A stretch of 64,000 nt of DNA from Pseudooceanicola marinus (GTDB taxonomy: Bacteria; Pseudomonadota; Alphaproteobacteria; Rhodobacterales; Rhodobacteraceae), in contig NZ_PGTC01000010.1 of NCBI RefSeq assembly GCF_002786295.1, forward strand, positions 248,001 to 312,000. Direction: 5' to 3'. Positions 1-9,502 of this stretch are shown here, in pieces (within the stretch, counting starts at the first letter, position 1; every line of letters starts with the position of its first letter). Under the pieces are notes generated by a model that saw only the letters and a program-made list of their open reading frames with translations, was not told where the DNA came from and ran no database searches. The position numbers were made by a program, and so were the translations under genes.

Positions 1-1785
1 GCGCCTTCTGTCACCATCGACGGCCCGGGCGAGGCCGATGTGGAAGGGCAGATGACCATGCCCTTCTCTGCCAGGGACGACTACGGCGTGGTGGCGGGCG
101 AGGCGGTGATCGCCCTCGACCTCGACGCGGTCGATCGCCGCTATGGCCTGGCCATGGACCCCGAGCCGCGCGAAGCGATCCGGGTGCCCCTGCCGATGCC
201 GATCTCCGGCTCCCGCGCCGAGTTCTCCGAGGCGCTGGCGGAGAATTTCTCACAGCACCCCTGGGCCAACATGCCCGTCACCGTCTCCCTGACAGTGGAG
301 GATGCGGCGGCGCAATCGGGGCGCAGTGACGGTTACGACATGCTGCTGGACGCGCGCCGTTTCTTCGATCCCCTGGCCGCTGCGCTGATCGAGATGCGCC
401 GCGATCTTCTGTGGAATCGCGACAATGCCGAACGTGTGGCCCAGGTCCTGCGCGCCGTGCGGTGGCAAGGCGACCGGTTTTTCCCTTCCGAGACGCTGGA
501 GCTGCGCCTGATGCGCCTGGTGCGCAAGGTGGAGACCATCGTGCGCTTCCGCCCGATGACCGATGAGCAGGTGAGCGAGGTCACGGCCGCGCTCTGGGAC
601 ATGGCGGTGGAGATCGAGGACGGCGATCTGGATGACGCCCGCGCCCGCATGGAACGCGCCCGCGACCGCCTGCAGGAGGCGATGCGCAACGGCGCCTCGG
701 ACGAGGAAATCGCCCGGCTGATGCAGGAGCTGCGCGACGCCACCCGGGATTACATGCGCCAGCTGGCGCAACAGCAGGCCCGCGACCGCGCCAACGATCC
801 GAACCAGCCGCCGATGGACATGGAAAACGCCATGCGGATGACCCAGGACGACATCCAGCGCATGATGGACCGCATCCAGGAGCTGATGGAGGAAGGCCGC
901 ATGGCCGAGGCCCAGCAGGCGCTGGAGGAGCTTCAGCAGATGCTGGAGAACATGCAGATGACCGAGAGCCAGGGCGGCGGTGAAGGCCAGCAGAGCCCGG
1001 GCGAGCAGGCGATGGAAGGTCTGGGAGAGACCCTGCGCGACCAGCAGGAGTTGTCTGACGAGGCCTTCCGTGACCTTCAGGATCAGTTCAACCCGGATGG
1101 GAACTCTGGCCAGCGCGGCCAGCAGGGTCAGCAGGGCGAGGATCAGGGTCAGCAGGGCGAGGATCAGGGCCAGCAGCAGCAGGGTGGCCAGGGACAACAG
1201 CAGGGCCAGCAACCCGGCCAGAGCCAGGGCGGCGGCGGTGGTCAGTCCCAGGGACAACAGCAGGGCCAGGCGGGCGAAGGCGCCCCCGATGCGGGGGACC
1301 TTGCCGACCGTCAGCGGCAGTTGCGCGAGGAACTGGACCGCCAGCGCGGCAACCTGCCCGGCGCCGGGACCGAAGCGGGACGCGCGGCGCGCGACTCGCT
1401 CGACCGGGCCGACGAGGCGATGCGCGGGGCCGAGGAGGCCCTGGGTGAGGGCGACTTGGCTGAGGCCATCGACCAGCAATCCCAGGCCATGGACGCCCTG
1501 CGCAAGGGCATGCGCAACCTGGGCGAGGCCATGTCGCAACAGGAACGTGACCTGGCCGGCCAGCAGGGCGAAGCCGAGGGGGACAACCCCGGGCAACGCA
1601 ATGATCCGCTGGGCCGCAACGCCGGCACCAACGGAGCGCTCGGCAACGATCGGGAGATGCTGCAGGGCCCGGATGTGCAGCGCCGCGCCCGCGATCTTCT
1701 GGATGAGATCCGCCGCCGCTCCGGCGAGGCGGAGCGCAGCGCGGAAGAACTCGACTACCTGCGACGCCTGCTCGACCGGTTCTGA
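1..1785 (+). CDS. DUF4175 (TIGR02302-type) low-complexity protein, 3' part
   Basis: The reading frame is open from base 1, so the start and the usual N-terminal membrane segments lie outside the window; about 594 codons are visible. The visible part is hydrophilic, with long charged helices (residues roughly 130-330 from the first visible codon), a stretch extremely rich in Gln and Gly (about 360-425), then more charged helix to the end. This matches the alphaproteobacterial TIGR02302/DUF4175 family, long proteins with a few N-terminal membrane helices and a Gln/Gly-rich extracytoplasmic C-terminal region. No function is established for the family. The Gln/Gly tract contains DNA-level repeats and probably varies in length between strains. 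Confidence 0.85.
   Translation, partial: APSVTIDGPGEADVEGQMTMPFSARDDYGVVAGEAVIALDLDAVDRRYGLAMDPEPREAIRVPLPMPISGSRAEFSEALAENFSQHPWANMPVTVSLTVEDAAAQSGRSDGYDMLLDARRFFDPLAAALIEMRRDLLWNRDNAERVAQVLRAVRWQGDRFFPSETLELRLMRLVRKVETIVRFRPMTDEQVSEVTAALWDMAVEIEDGDLDDARARMERARDRLQEAMRNGASDEEIARLMQELRDATRDYMRQLAQQQARDRANDPNQPPMDMENAMRMTQDDIQRMMDRIQELMEEGRMAEAQQALEELQQMLENMQMTESQGGGEGQQSPGEQAMEGLGETLRDQQELSDEAFRDLQDQFNPDGNSGQRGQQGQQGEDQGQQGEDQGQQQQGGQGQQQGQQPGQSQGGGGGQSQGQQQGQAGEGAPDAGDLADRQRQLREELDRQRGNLPGAGTEAGRAARDSLDRADEAMRGAEEALGEGDLAEAIDQQSQAMDALRKGMRNLGEAMSQQERDLAGQQGEAEGDNPGQRNDPLGRNAGTNGALGNDREMLQGPDVQRRARDLLDEIRRRSGEAERSAEELDYLRRLLDRF
1117..1270 (+). repeat. Short tandem and direct repeats in the Gln/Gly-rich tract
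   Basis: A 21-bp unit encoding a QQGEDQG-like peptide occurs twice in tandem around 1127-1168. A 22-bp stretch (1188-1209) recurs exactly at 1248-1269, 60 bp later. All changes are in multiples of three, so expansion or contraction keeps the frame. Confidence 0.75.
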
Positions 1786-2299
1786 GAGGGCGGCCGGATC
1801 TGGATTAAGCCGGCCCTGTCTTCCTTGATCGCATGAGGCTTTGCGACAAGGTTAACTCGACTGTCGTGATCTTGCCCGACTGACCTGTCTCGGCCCGGTG
1901 ATTGCGGCCGCTCGACCGCGCGAATCTTATGTTTCACGGCCCGGTTGGCTGGATGCGGCACTGATCTCCGCGCAGGGTCGAGCTTTTCGGTCGCTATCCG
2001 GGAAGGGTAAGCGGGCGAAGCGGCCTCAATGTCTTGGCGGGAACATGTGCGGGACGGCGAGCGGCCTCGCATGTAGGCTCAGAGGCTGCGGGCGACCCGT
2101 TTTGCGGTGATTGTGTCCACCCAGATGTCTCAGCCGTCCGGCTGTCAGGCCGCGGCAGGAGGCGAAGGGGACTGTCGACAGCAACCGCTCCCCTTGTCCG
2201 GGGTCCTGTCTGCGTTCAGCAGGGCTGTGGTCGGGGGGGCTTCCCCGAGGGGGACGCCCGGAAGACTTCCCCATGTACCACCGGTAGGAAACCGTCCCG
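1786..2299. other. 514-bp gap between convergent genes, no gene recognised
   Basis: The gap separates the 3' ends of the DUF4175 gene and the zinc-ribbon gene. Several frames are open in it but none has a convincing start, ribosome site or recognisable protein. A GC-rich hairpin at about 2237-2259 (GGGC..CCCC-GA-GGGG..GCCC) could act in transcript ending. I looked for tRNA, RNase P, SRP and 6S-like signatures and saw none. Confidence 0.5.
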
Positions 2300-3439
2300 T
2301 CAGCTGGCCGTCCGGGTCTCGATCCAGGCGATCAGCTCGCGTACGTTGGCGTCAAGCCAGATGCGCCCCTGATCGACCCCGCCGACATAGCTGCGCAGGA
2401 TCGGCGCGGTCTGGGGGATCTGCGCGGCGATACGCGGCGCATTGATGTAAAGCAGCGCACCGATCGCCGCGACGAAAATGGGCAGGGTGAAGGCGCGGCG
2501 GAAATTGCGCCGGACGGCCGGATCCTCGTCCTCGTACTCGGCCTCGTCCTCGACCCGCCGGTTGCGGCTGCGCAGGGAGGAATTGATTTCCTCGATGTCG
2601 GGCAGGAGGTCCCGTCGCGAGGCGGCATGGGCCGCGTCGTCACCGCTGTCCTGGGCGGGGGCGGGCTTGCCGCGCAGCCGGGCCATGCGGGCCCGGGCCT
2701 CACGCTCGCGGCGGTCGGTTTCGCTTTCGGGATCGCTCAGCCCCAGCTCGGGCTGGCTTTCCAGCCCACTGCCTGCCCTGGCACGGACCTTGGCCTCGTG
2801 CTCGGCCTCCTCACGCAGGACGTCCCGCACCGAGGGGTCGAGCTCGCGCCGCCGGGCGCCGCTCATCGGGGCGGGGCCCAGATCGTTTTCGTCGTCTTCC
2901 GCGTCCTCGTCGGCCCAGTCCTGCGGGCGGCCGGCGGGTTCGGTCCGGGGCAGGGGCTCTGGGGGGGGCGTGGTCGCTTCTGCGGCCTCGTCCTGGGGGG
3001 CGGGCCAAGACATGGGCTCAGATCCGGGCTCCTCGTCGCGCTCGGGCCGGGCGGTGTCGGTCGGTTCGGCGCCATAGGGATCGGCACCCTCGAACCGGGT
3101 GCCATCGCCGGTCAGGCCGCTTTCGGTGTCGGTTTCGGCACCGGTTTCGGGCAGGGGATCCGGCTCGGAGGTGGCCTCCGGGGCCGTGGCTGCCGCGGTA
3201 CCGGTCGTCCCGACGCCAGGCGCGTTGTCGCTGCGCGGCCGACGGGGCGACACGCGCGGGGCGGGGGGCGCGGCGGCGTCGGTCGGGCGCGCGGCGGCCT
3301 GCCCGTCGTCGGAGGTGCTGGGGGGACCCTGGAACCAGGTGTCGCCGCAGTTGGAACATTGCACGTCGCGCCCTGCCGCCGGGATCACCGCGTCAGGCAC
3401 TTCGTACTGCGCACCGCAATTCGGGCAGGTTAACCGCAT
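2300..3439 (-). CDS. Zinc-ribbon (MJ0042-type) single-pass membrane protein
   Basis: A 379-residue protein if started at the ATG whose complement ends at 3439; a longer frame reaches 3508, but the zinc-ribbon family begins with the MRLTCPNCG sequence used here. Residues 1-36 form the ribbon, with CPNC and CSNC pairs and the usual GDTWF ending. A long acidic, Pro/Glu/Asp-rich low-complexity region follows (about 40-300), then one hydrophobic segment near residues 318-335 and a short C-terminal tail. The family is called a zinc-ribbon or finger-like domain protein, and its role is unknown. It is divergent from ftsE, with 172 bp between the start codons. Confidence 0.8.
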   Translation of the reverse strand: MRLTCPNCGAQYEVPDAVIPAAGRDVQCSNCGDTWFQGPPSTSDDGQAAARPTDAAAPPAPRVSPRRPRSDNAPGVGTTGTAAATAPEATSEPDPLPETGAETDTESGLTGDGTRFEGADPYGAEPTDTARPERDEEPGSEPMSWPAPQDEAAEATTPPPEPLPRTEPAGRPQDWADEDAEDDENDLGPAPMSGARRRELDPSVRDVLREEAEHEAKVRARAGSGLESQPELGLSDPESETDRREREARARMARLRGKPAPAQDSGDDAAHAASRRDLLPDIEEINSSLRSRNRRVEDEAEYEDEDPAVRRNFRRAFTLPIFVAAIGALLYINAPRIAAQIPQTAPILRSYVGGVDQGRIWLDANVRELIAWIETRTAS

Positions 3440-3611
3440 GAGACCCCATTTGACAGGTCGGGCCGGATCGCTGCGGGGGCAGCGCCGGCTGTGTCTTGCG
3501 GCTACCATATGTGGTTCGGCAATGGCGGAAAAGTGCTATTTCCGCCGGGCAGCGTGATTGCAACAGACCCCGCGATCCTGCAAAAGGAACCAGCACACGC
3601 GGGGGCTCTAC

Positions 3612-4289
3612 GTGATCGAACTGGACAATCTCGCCTATTCCTATGGCGGCGGAGAGTTGCTGAGCGACATCTCCCTCAGGCTTACCCCGGGCTCGTTCCA
3701 TTTCCTGACCGGTCCCTCGGGGGCCGGCAAGACGACCTTCCTCAAGCTCTGTTACGGCGCGCTGATCCCGACGGCGGGGCAGGCGGTGCTGTTCGGCCAG
3801 GACGTGCGCGAGATGACCCGCGACGACGTGGCCACGATCCGCCGTCGCATCGGCGTGGTGCACCAGGATTGCCAGTTCCTGGACCATCTGACGGTGGCGG
3901 AAAACATCGCCCTGCCGCTGATGGTCTCTGGCCATGATGTCGAGGCGGAGCAGCAGAACCTGGGGGAGCTGATCGCCTGGTGCGGCCTCACCCACCGGGC
4001 CGGCGCCCTGCCGCCGGAACTGTCGGGCGGCGAACGGCAGCGCGCGGCCCTGGCCCGCGCCGTGATCATGAGCCCGGAGGTGATCCTGGCGGACGAACCC
4101 ACGGGCAACGTCGATTGGGAAATGTCGCAGCGCCTGCTGGCCCTGCTGGTGGAGCTGAACCGCATGGGCAAGACTGTGATGATCGCCACCCATGACCTGG
4201 GCCTGATCCGCGCCGCCAAAAGCCGCGTGCAGGCCCGCGTCCTGCGCATCGCCAAGCGGCGGTTGCAACTGGCGGGGGCGGACCTGTGA
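3612..4289 (+). CDS. ftsE: Cell-division ABC transporter ATP-binding protein FtsE
   Basis: FtsE is the cytoplasmic ATPase that with FtsX regulates peptidoglycan hydrolysis at the division septum. The 225-residue product has a Walker A motif GPSGAGKTT near residue 35, an LSGGE signature near 137, and a Walker B region ending in LADEPTGNVD, the FtsE-type sequence. A GTG start at 3612 is chosen because the protein then begins MIELDNLAYSYGG, the family's normal N-terminus; an in-frame upstream start (3558) would add residues not conserved in the family. Its last four bases overlap the ftsX start. Confidence 0.93.
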   Translation: MIELDNLAYSYGGGELLSDISLRLTPGSFHFLTGPSGAGKTTFLKLCYGALIPTAGQAVLFGQDVREMTRDDVATIRRRIGVVHQDCQFLDHLTVAENIALPLMVSGHDVEAEQQNLGELIAWCGLTHRAGALPPELSGGERQRAALARAVIMSPEVILADEPTGNVDWEMSQRLLALLVELNRMGKTVMIATHDLGLIRAAKSRVQARVLRIAKRRLQLAGADL

Positions 4290-5212
4290 ACAAGCGCCTG
4301 TCGCCACGTGCCCTGGCCGCCATCTCTCCGCTGGCGCTGCTGAAAGGCGAACCGCAGGCGGACCGCGTGGTGCCGCCGACCGGCTTCACCGCCCGGCTGA
4401 CCCTTTTCGCCGCCGCCGCCATGACCTTCCTTGCCGTCTTCGCCCTGGCGCTGTCGCTGGCCACGGGACGCATGGCCGCCAACTGGTCGCAGGAGCTGGC
4501 GCGCAGCTCCACCCTGCGGATCTCGGCGCCCGCGGACCAGATCGCGGCCCAGACCGAGGCGGCGTTGCAGGTGCTGGCGACCACGCGGGGCGTGGCGCGG
4601 GCGCGCGCCCTGACGGCGGAGGAACAGCAGGGCCTGCTGGAGCCCTGGTTCGGCCCCGACCTGCCGGTGGACAGCCTGCCCATCCCGCAGCTGGTGGAGA
4701 TCGTGGAGGACGGCGAGGGTTACGACGCGGCCGGCCTGCGCCTGCGCCTGCAGGCCGAGGTGCCGGGGGCGGTGCTGGACGACCACGCGCGCTGGCGCCG
4801 CCCCCTGGTGCGCGCCGCCGAACGGATCCGTGCCCTGGGCCTCCTGTCGCTGCTGCTGATCGGGGGGGTCATGGCGGCCATGATCACCCTTGCTGCCAAC
4901 TCGGCGCTGGCCGCCAACGCCCAGGTCATCGCCGTGCTGCGCCTTGTCGGCGCCCGGGACGAGTTCATCGCCCGCGCCTTCGTCCGCCGCTTCACCTTCC
5001 GGGCCTTCTGGGGCGCGGCGCTTGGCATGGCGCTCGGCCTCGCCGCGTTGCTGGCCCTGCCGCAGGCCCAGGCCGAGGGCGGCTTCCTGACCGGGCTGGG
5101 CCTGCGCGGCTGGCACTGGATCTGGCCCTTCGTCCTGCCGCCCGTGGCTGCCGCAGTGTCCTTTGCCGCCACTCGCGCCGCGGCTCGGCGCATGTTGGGG
5201 AACCTCGCATGA
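4286..5212 (+). CDS. ftsX: Cell-division protein FtsX (ABC permease)
   Basis: FtsX is the membrane partner of FtsE. The 308-residue protein starts at a GTG that overlaps the ftsE stop by 4 bases, so the two are translationally coupled. Hydrophobic segments lie at about 36-58, 185-210, 235-255 and 270-292, the four-helix FtsX arrangement, with a large periplasmic loop between the first and second. The following plsC start overlaps its stop in the same way, making ftsE-ftsX-plsC one operon. Confidence 0.9.
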   Translation: MNKRLSPRALAAISPLALLKGEPQADRVVPPTGFTARLTLFAAAAMTFLAVFALALSLATGRMAANWSQELARSSTLRISAPADQIAAQTEAALQVLATTRGVARARALTAEEQQGLLEPWFGPDLPVDSLPIPQLVEIVEDGEGYDAAGLRLRLQAEVPGAVLDDHARWRRPLVRAAERIRALGLLSLLLIGGVMAAMITLAANSALAANAQVIAVLRLVGARDEFIARAFVRRFTFRAFWGAALGMALGLAALLALPQAQAEGGFLTGLGLRGWHWIWPFVLPPVAAAVSFAATRAAARRMLGNLA

Positions 5213-5958
5213 AAACCGCCTTCGGCTACCTTCGCTCCCTGATCTTCGTGGTGCAGATGTTCGCGATGATGGCCCTGATGGGCATAGCCTTCCTGCCCTG
5301 GGCGGCGGTCAGCCGGCGGGGTGCCTATACCGGCGCCTGGGTCTTCTGCCACTGGGTGCGCTGGTCGGTGCGCTGGATCTGCGGGCTGAAAAGCGAGATC
5401 CGGGGCGACGTGCCCGAGGGTCAGGTGCTGATCGGCTCGAAACACCAGAGCTTCTTCGACGTGATCCTGATCGTCTCGGCGGTGCGCGAACCGAAGTTCA
5501 TCATGAAGGACATCCTGCGGTTCACCCCCATCGTCGGGTTCTATGCCCTGCGCATCGGCTGCGTGCCGGTCAAACGCGGCCGCCGGGCGGAGGCGATCCG
5601 CGATATGATGGCAAGCGTAACCTCGGGCGATGCGCCGGCGGGGCAGCTGATCATCTATCCGCAGGGCACGCGCGTCGCCCCGGGCCTGCGCGCCGACTAC
5701 AAGGTGGGCGTGGCTGCGATCTATGAACAGACGCACCAGCCCTGCGTGCCGGCGGCCACCAACGTGGGCCTGTTCTGGCCGCGCAGTGGGCTGCTGCGCA
5801 AGCCGGGTCTGGCGGTTCTGGAATTCCTGCCGCCGATCCCGGCGGGCCTGCCCCGGGACGAGTTTCGCGCCCGGCTGCGGCAGGAGGTGGAAAGCGCCTC
5901 GGATGCGCTGATGAGGGAAGGAGGGTTCGACCCTGATGGAGTATCTCGACCGGATTGA
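5209..5958 (+). CDS. plsC: 1-acyl-sn-glycerol-3-phosphate acyltransferase
   Basis: The enzyme converts lysophosphatidate to phosphatidate in phospholipid synthesis at the inner membrane. The 249-residue protein has an N-terminal hydrophobic segment (residues 10-32), the catalytic H-X4-D motif as HQSFFD near residue 79, and the substrate-binding motif as YPQGTR near 148, where most homologues have PEGTR. The ATG overlaps the ftsX stop by 4 bases. Its 3' end overlaps the next gene by 23 bases. More than one PlsC paralogue is common in this order, so this may not be the only copy. Confidence 0.88.
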   Translation: MKTAFGYLRSLIFVVQMFAMMALMGIAFLPWAAVSRRGAYTGAWVFCHWVRWSVRWICGLKSEIRGDVPEGQVLIGSKHQSFFDVILIVSAVREPKFIMKDILRFTPIVGFYALRIGCVPVKRGRRAEAIRDMMASVTSGDAPAGQLIIYPQGTRVAPGLRADYKVGVAAIYEQTHQPCVPAATNVGLFWPRSGLLRKPGLAVLEFLPPIPAGLPRDEFRARLRQEVESASDALMREGGFDPDGVSRPD

Positions 5959-6544
5959 GGATCTCGAAGAGATCTACGGCAACAGCCCCGGCGCGGCCTC
6001 GCTGCGCAAGGTGGCGCAGCGCATGACCCCCGACTATCGCCGCTGGATCACCGCGTCGCGGTTCTGCGTCGTTTCCACCGTCGGGCCGGAGGGTGTCGAC
6101 GGCAGCCCGCGCGGCGATGATGGCCCCGTGGTGCGCGAACTGGATGAGAGCCACCTGGCGCTGCCCGACTGGCACGGCAACAACCGTATCGACACCCTGC
6201 GCAACATCGTCCGCGATCCGCGCATGGCGCTGATGTTCATGGTGCCGGGTTCCAATAACGTGGTGCGGGTGAACGGCCGGGGCCGGGTGACGGCGGATGC
6301 CGAGTTGCGCGCGCGGTTTACGTTCAAGGGCAAGCAGCCGCGCAGCGTCGTGGTGATGCAGATCGACGAGATCTATTTCCAATGCGCCCGCGCGGTGATG
6401 CGCGCAGGCCTCTGGGACGGGCGCGACGACAGTGCTGGTCTGCCGACCCCGGGAGAGATCCTGGCGGCGATGACCGAGGGCGAAGTGGGCGGAACCGAGT
6501 ATGACCGCGCCTGGCCCGAGCGCGCAGCGCAGACCATGTGGTGA
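5936..6544 (+). CDS. PPOX-type FMN-dependent flavoprotein (MSMEG_1061-like)
   Basis: A 202-residue protein of the pyridoxamine-5'-phosphate-oxidase fold. A split-barrel segment spans about residues 45-145 (ASRFCVVSTVGPEGVDGSPRG, then NNRIDTLRNIVRDPRMALMFMVPG), followed by the C-terminal part typical of the MSMEG_1061 subfamily (CARAVMRAGLW). Members bind FMN or F420; the substrate is unknown. It overlaps plsC by 23 bases, so it is the last gene of the ftsE operon although functionally unrelated. Confidence 0.82.
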   Translation: MEYLDRIEDLEEIYGNSPGAASLRKVAQRMTPDYRRWITASRFCVVSTVGPEGVDGSPRGDDGPVVRELDESHLALPDWHGNNRIDTLRNIVRDPRMALMFMVPGSNNVVRVNGRGRVTADAELRARFTFKGKQPRSVVVMQIDEIYFQCARAVMRAGLWDGRDDSAGLPTPGEILAAMTEGEVGGTEYDRAWPERAAQTMW

Positions 6545-7384
6545 TCAGCCCCGACCGCGCCCTGCCTCGGCCGCCAGTCGCGCCGCGATGAAGGCGTAGA
6601 AACTCTGCCCCGGTGCGGCGTCCCGGCTGTAGGCCGCGTTCAGCCGCGCCTTGTCGCGGAACACCTCCGCCAGTCGCGCGCGCAATCGCGGCGTGAGGCC
6701 CGCGGTGCCCGGGCTGCCGGCCTCGATCTCGGCCAGGTGGCTGTCATAGGCGCGGGCGACACGGGCGGCGAAGTCGCCACTGCCGGTGGCGGAGCCCCCT
6801 GACAGATGCAGACGGTAGGCGGCGCGCCCGAGCGGCGCGGTGCCGCCCACGCGGGCCAGAAGTTCGGCCGCGTGGCGCACGTCCTGGCTGAGATGGGTGG
6901 TAAAGGCCCGCGCCAGGCGTCGTGCCAGCACGGGGTGGAAGGAGGCGCCGGTGCGTCCCAGATCCTCCAGCCGCAACACGTCGCCGGGGCCGGGGGGCAG
7001 GCGCAGGATCTCCTTTCCGCCCTCGATCACCGCCGTGCGCCCAAAGGCGGCGCCGTGGCGCTGCGCCAGGGGTAGCAGGAAGGTCAGGTAGTCCGGTTCC
7101 CAGCTGTCATCCGCGTCCAGAAAGGCGATGTAGTGTCCGCGCGCCTCTGCAAGGGCCCTGTTGCGCGCGGGGCCGGCGCCGCTTTGCACCGCCCCCACGG
7201 GCGGGAAGGCATAGCGCGGTCCCTGGGGCATCAGGGGGCGGTAGTCCTGTCCGTCGTCCGAGGCGACCACGATTTCCACGTCCTCCGGCGGCAGGCCGCA
7301 GGTCCCGATGGAGGCCACGGCGCCGGGCAGGCTGGCCTCGGCGCGGTAGGCCGGGATGATGACGGAGACAGTGGGGCGGGCCAT
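6545..7384 (-). CDS. Family 2 glycosyltransferase
   Basis: A 279-residue GT-A type glycosyltransferase. The N-terminus reads TVSVIIPAYRAEASL, followed by the sugar-nucleotide site with LDADD near residue 95. The start at 7384 is preceded by a strong AGGGAGG ribosome site; an upstream in-frame start (7444) lacks one. Donor and acceptor cannot be read from the sequence. It converges directly on the PPOX gene, with the stop codons adjacent, and is divergent from nothing obvious, so it is probably a single-gene unit. Confidence 0.85.
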   Translation of the reverse strand: MARPTVSVIIPAYRAEASLPGAVASIGTCGLPPEDVEIVVASDDGQDYRPLMPQGPRYAFPPVGAVQSGAGPARNRALAEARGHYIAFLDADDSWEPDYLTFLLPLAQRHGAAFGRTAVIEGGKEILRLPPGPGDVLRLEDLGRTGASFHPVLARRLARAFTTHLSQDVRHAAELLARVGGTAPLGRAAYRLHLSGGSATGSGDFAARVARAYDSHLAEIEAGSPGTAGLTPRLRARLAEVFRDKARLNAAYSRDAAPGQSFYAFIAARLAAEAGRGRG

Positions 7385-7504
7385 GATCCGGCCTCCCTTC
7401 GGCTGTGCGGCTACCCGAAGGAATGTAGCCTGCGCGCCGATCAAGGAAAGCCAGCGCGACGCTCGGGCGCGTGACGCGGAGCGGGCGGTGGCCGGAAACG
7501 AAGA

Positions 7505-7531
7505 AGCCCGCCGCGCGGGGCGACGGGCGTC
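7505..7531 (-). terminator. Probable terminator of lpdA
   Basis: An inverted repeat (GCCCG..CGGGC arms with a G-U pair) begins about 25 bases after the lpdA stop on the minus strand and is followed by TTCTTC. The T tail is weak. Confidence 0.45.
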
Positions 7532-7554
7532 TCCAGGTCAGTGATAGAGCCGGA

Positions 7555-8949
7555 TCACATGTGGATCGGGCCGTCGCCGCAGGCCAACGCCGCTTCGCGC
7601 ACGGCCTCGGAGAAGGTCGGGTGCGCGTGGCAGGTCAGGGCCAGGTCCTCGGCGGAGCCGCCGTATTCCATGGTCACGCAGACCTCGTGGATCAGGTCGC
7701 CGGCCGCCGGGCCGATGATCGAGCAGCCCAGGATCCGGTCGGTTTCCTTGTCGGTGATGATCTTCACGAAGCCCTCGGCGGCGAAGACGGCCTTGGCGCG
7801 GGCGTTGCCCATGAAGGAGAACTTGCCGACCTTGTAGGCGCGGCCTTCCTTCTTCAGCTCTTCCTCGGTCTTGCCGACGGCGGCGACTTCGGGGTGGGTG
7901 TAGATCACGCTGGGGATCACGTCGTAGTTCACGTGGCCCGCCTTGCCGGCGATCACCTCGGCCACGGCCATGCCTTCGTCCTCGGCCTTGTGGGCCAGCA
8001 TCGGGCCGTCGATGGCGTCACCGATGGCATAGACGCCCTTGACGTTGGTCGCCCAGTGGCCGTCGGTCTTCACCACACCGCGCTCGGTCATCTCAACGCC
8101 CAGTTCCTTCAGGCCCAGGCCGTCGGTGAAGGCGCGGCGGCCGGTGGCGACCAGCACGACATCGGCGTCCAGCTGATGCTCGCTGTCGTCCTTCTTCAGC
8201 TTGTAGGTCAGCTTCGCCTTGGTCTTGGTGGTCTCGGCGCCCTGGACGGCGGCGCCCAGGATGAAGTTCATGCCCTGCTTCTTCAGGATCTTCTGCAGGT
8301 TCTTCTGCACTTCACCGTCCATGGTGGGCGTGATCGTGTCGAGGAATTCGACCACGGTCACCTCGGCGCCCAGACGCGCGTAGACAGAGCCCATTTCCAG
8401 GCCGATCACGCCGGCGCCGACGACGACCATCTTCTTCGGCACCTTCGGCAGGTCCAGCGCGCCGGTGCTGTCGACGATGATGCCCTTCTCGTTGTCGATC
8501 TCCAGGCCCGGCAGCGAGGCGGGGACGGAGCCGGTGGCGACGATGATGTTCTTGGCCTCGTAAGTCTCATCCCCAACCTTGACCTTGCCGGCCTCGGGGA
8601 TAGAGCCGTAGCCCTTGATCCAGTCGACCTTGTTCTTCTTGAACAGGAACTCGATCCCGCCGGTGTTGGAGTTCACCACGTCCTGCTTGTAGGCCTTCAT
8701 CTGGTCCCAGTCGACGGAGGGCGATTTGCCCTTCAGGCCCATGGTGGCGAAGTTGTGTTCCGCCTCGTGCAGCTGGTGCGTGGCGTGCAGAAGCGCCTTG
8801 GAGGGGATGCAGCCGACGTTCAGGCAGGTGCCGCCCAGGGTCTCGCGGCCCTCGACACAGGCGGTCTTCAGGCCGAGCTGTGCGCAGCGGATCGCGGACA
8901 CATAGCCGCCGGGGCCAGCGCCGATGATGATGACGTCATATTGGGCCAT
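7555..8949 (-). CDS. lpdA: Dihydrolipoyl dehydrogenase (E3)
   Basis: E3 reoxidises the dihydrolipoyl groups of the 2-oxoglutarate dehydrogenase E2 (OdhB, encoded upstream on the same strand), passing electrons through FAD to NAD+. The 464-residue protein has the FAD motif [11 protein letters not shown] at residues 5-15, the redox disulfide [13 protein letters not shown] near 38-50, a second dinucleotide-binding motif [12 protein letters not shown] near 180, and the C-terminal H-A-H-P-T-xSE dimer/active-site segment. The start at 8949 has AAAGGAG at good spacing; the frame extends further upstream without conservation. Confidence 0.95.
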   Translation of the reverse strand: MAQYDVIIIGAGPGGYVSAIRCAQLGLKTACVEGRETLGGTCLNVGCIPSKALLHATHQLHEAEHNFATMGLKGKSPSVDWDQMKAYKQDVVNSNTGGIEFLFKKNKVDWIKGYGSIPEAGKVKVGDETYEAKNIIVATGSVPASLPGLEIDNEKGIIVDSTGALDLPKVPKKMVVVGAGVIGLEMGSVYARLGAEVTVVEFLDTITPTMDGEVQKNLQKILKKQGMNFILGAAVQGAETTKTKAKLTYKLKKDDSEHQLDADVVLVATGRRAFTDGLGLKELGVEMTERGVVKTDGHWATNVKGVYAIGDAIDGPMLAHKAEDEGMAVAEVIAGKAGHVNYDVIPSVIYTHPEVAAVGKTEEELKKEGRAYKVGKFSFMGNARAKAVFAAEGFVKIITDKETDRILGCSIIGPAAGDLIHEVCVTMEYGGSAEDLALTCHAHPTFSEAVREAALACGDGPIHM

Positions 8950-9073
8950 GGGTGGTCTCCTTTTTTCGTGGGGCGCGCAGGGGCGCCGGGAGTGCTTCGT
9001 TTCGGGTCGGGGGAGGGGGCTCTGCCCCCGCCGCTGGCGCGGCATCCCCGCAGTATTTTGGGCCGCTGGATGA

Positions 9074-9496
9074 TCAGAAGAGCGCGGAGAGGATCATCAG
9101 CGTGGTGGCAATCAGCCCCGTCAGCCACAGCAGCGAGCGCCAGGGCACCCAGCCGAAGGCATAGGCGGGGATGTAGAGGATGCGGGCGCCCAGGTAGGTC
9201 CAGGCGCAGGTCGCGGTGAGCGGAGAGGCCGCCTGGCCCAGCGTCACCACCGCCACGGCGATGGTGAAGAGGATCAGGGCCTCGAAGTGGTTGTTCATGG
9301 CGCGGAAGATGCGGCCCGTGCGCGGGCTGACCTGCTCCATCAGCGGCTTGCCCAGGCGTTGCGGGTCACGCGGTCCCAGGGTCTTGCCGCCGTCCAGTTC
9401 CAAGTTCGCGGTGACCGACATCAGCGTGATCTGCGCGACCTGCAGCAGGCCGGCAAGCGCGAGGACGGTGACTTCGGTGGGCAGGGAGTTCATCAT
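9074..9496 (-). CDS. MAPEG family membrane protein (copy 2)
   Basis: A 140-residue integral membrane protein with four hydrophobic helices and the MAPEG pattern: [13 protein letters not shown] in the middle and [18 protein letters not shown] near the C-terminus. MAPEG proteins include glutathione-dependent membrane enzymes, but bacterial substrates are generally unknown. It starts 6 bases after the stop of its paralogue at 9503, and the two share the [13 protein letters not shown] block, so they arose by tandem duplication. An AGGTG ribosome site precedes a double ATG. Confidence 0.85.
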   Translation of the reverse strand: MMNSLPTEVTVLALAGLLQVAQITLMSVTANLELDGGKTLGPRDPQRLGKPLMEQVSPRTGRIFRAMNNHFEALILFTIAVAVVTLGQAASPLTATCAWTYLGARILYIPAYAFGWVPWRSLLWLTGLIATTLMILSALF

Positions 9497-9502
9497 TGCA
9501 CC

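Noticed and set aside
250-1596. Long open frame on the minus strand opposite the DUF4175 gene
   Set aside because: It is a shadow caused by high GC and the Gln/Gly repeats; the product is only Leu/Ala/His-rich low complexity and has no ribosome site.
1786-2299. Structured RNA gene (RNase P, tmRNA, SRP or 6S) in the first large gap
   Set aside because: None of the conserved core sequences of these RNAs was seen; only a GC hairpin near 2237-2259.
7471-9219. 582-codon plus-strand frame across lpdA
   Set aside because: It lies opposite the clear dihydrolipoyl dehydrogenase gene and translates to Gly/Asp/Val-rich sequence typical of antisense frames in this GC range.
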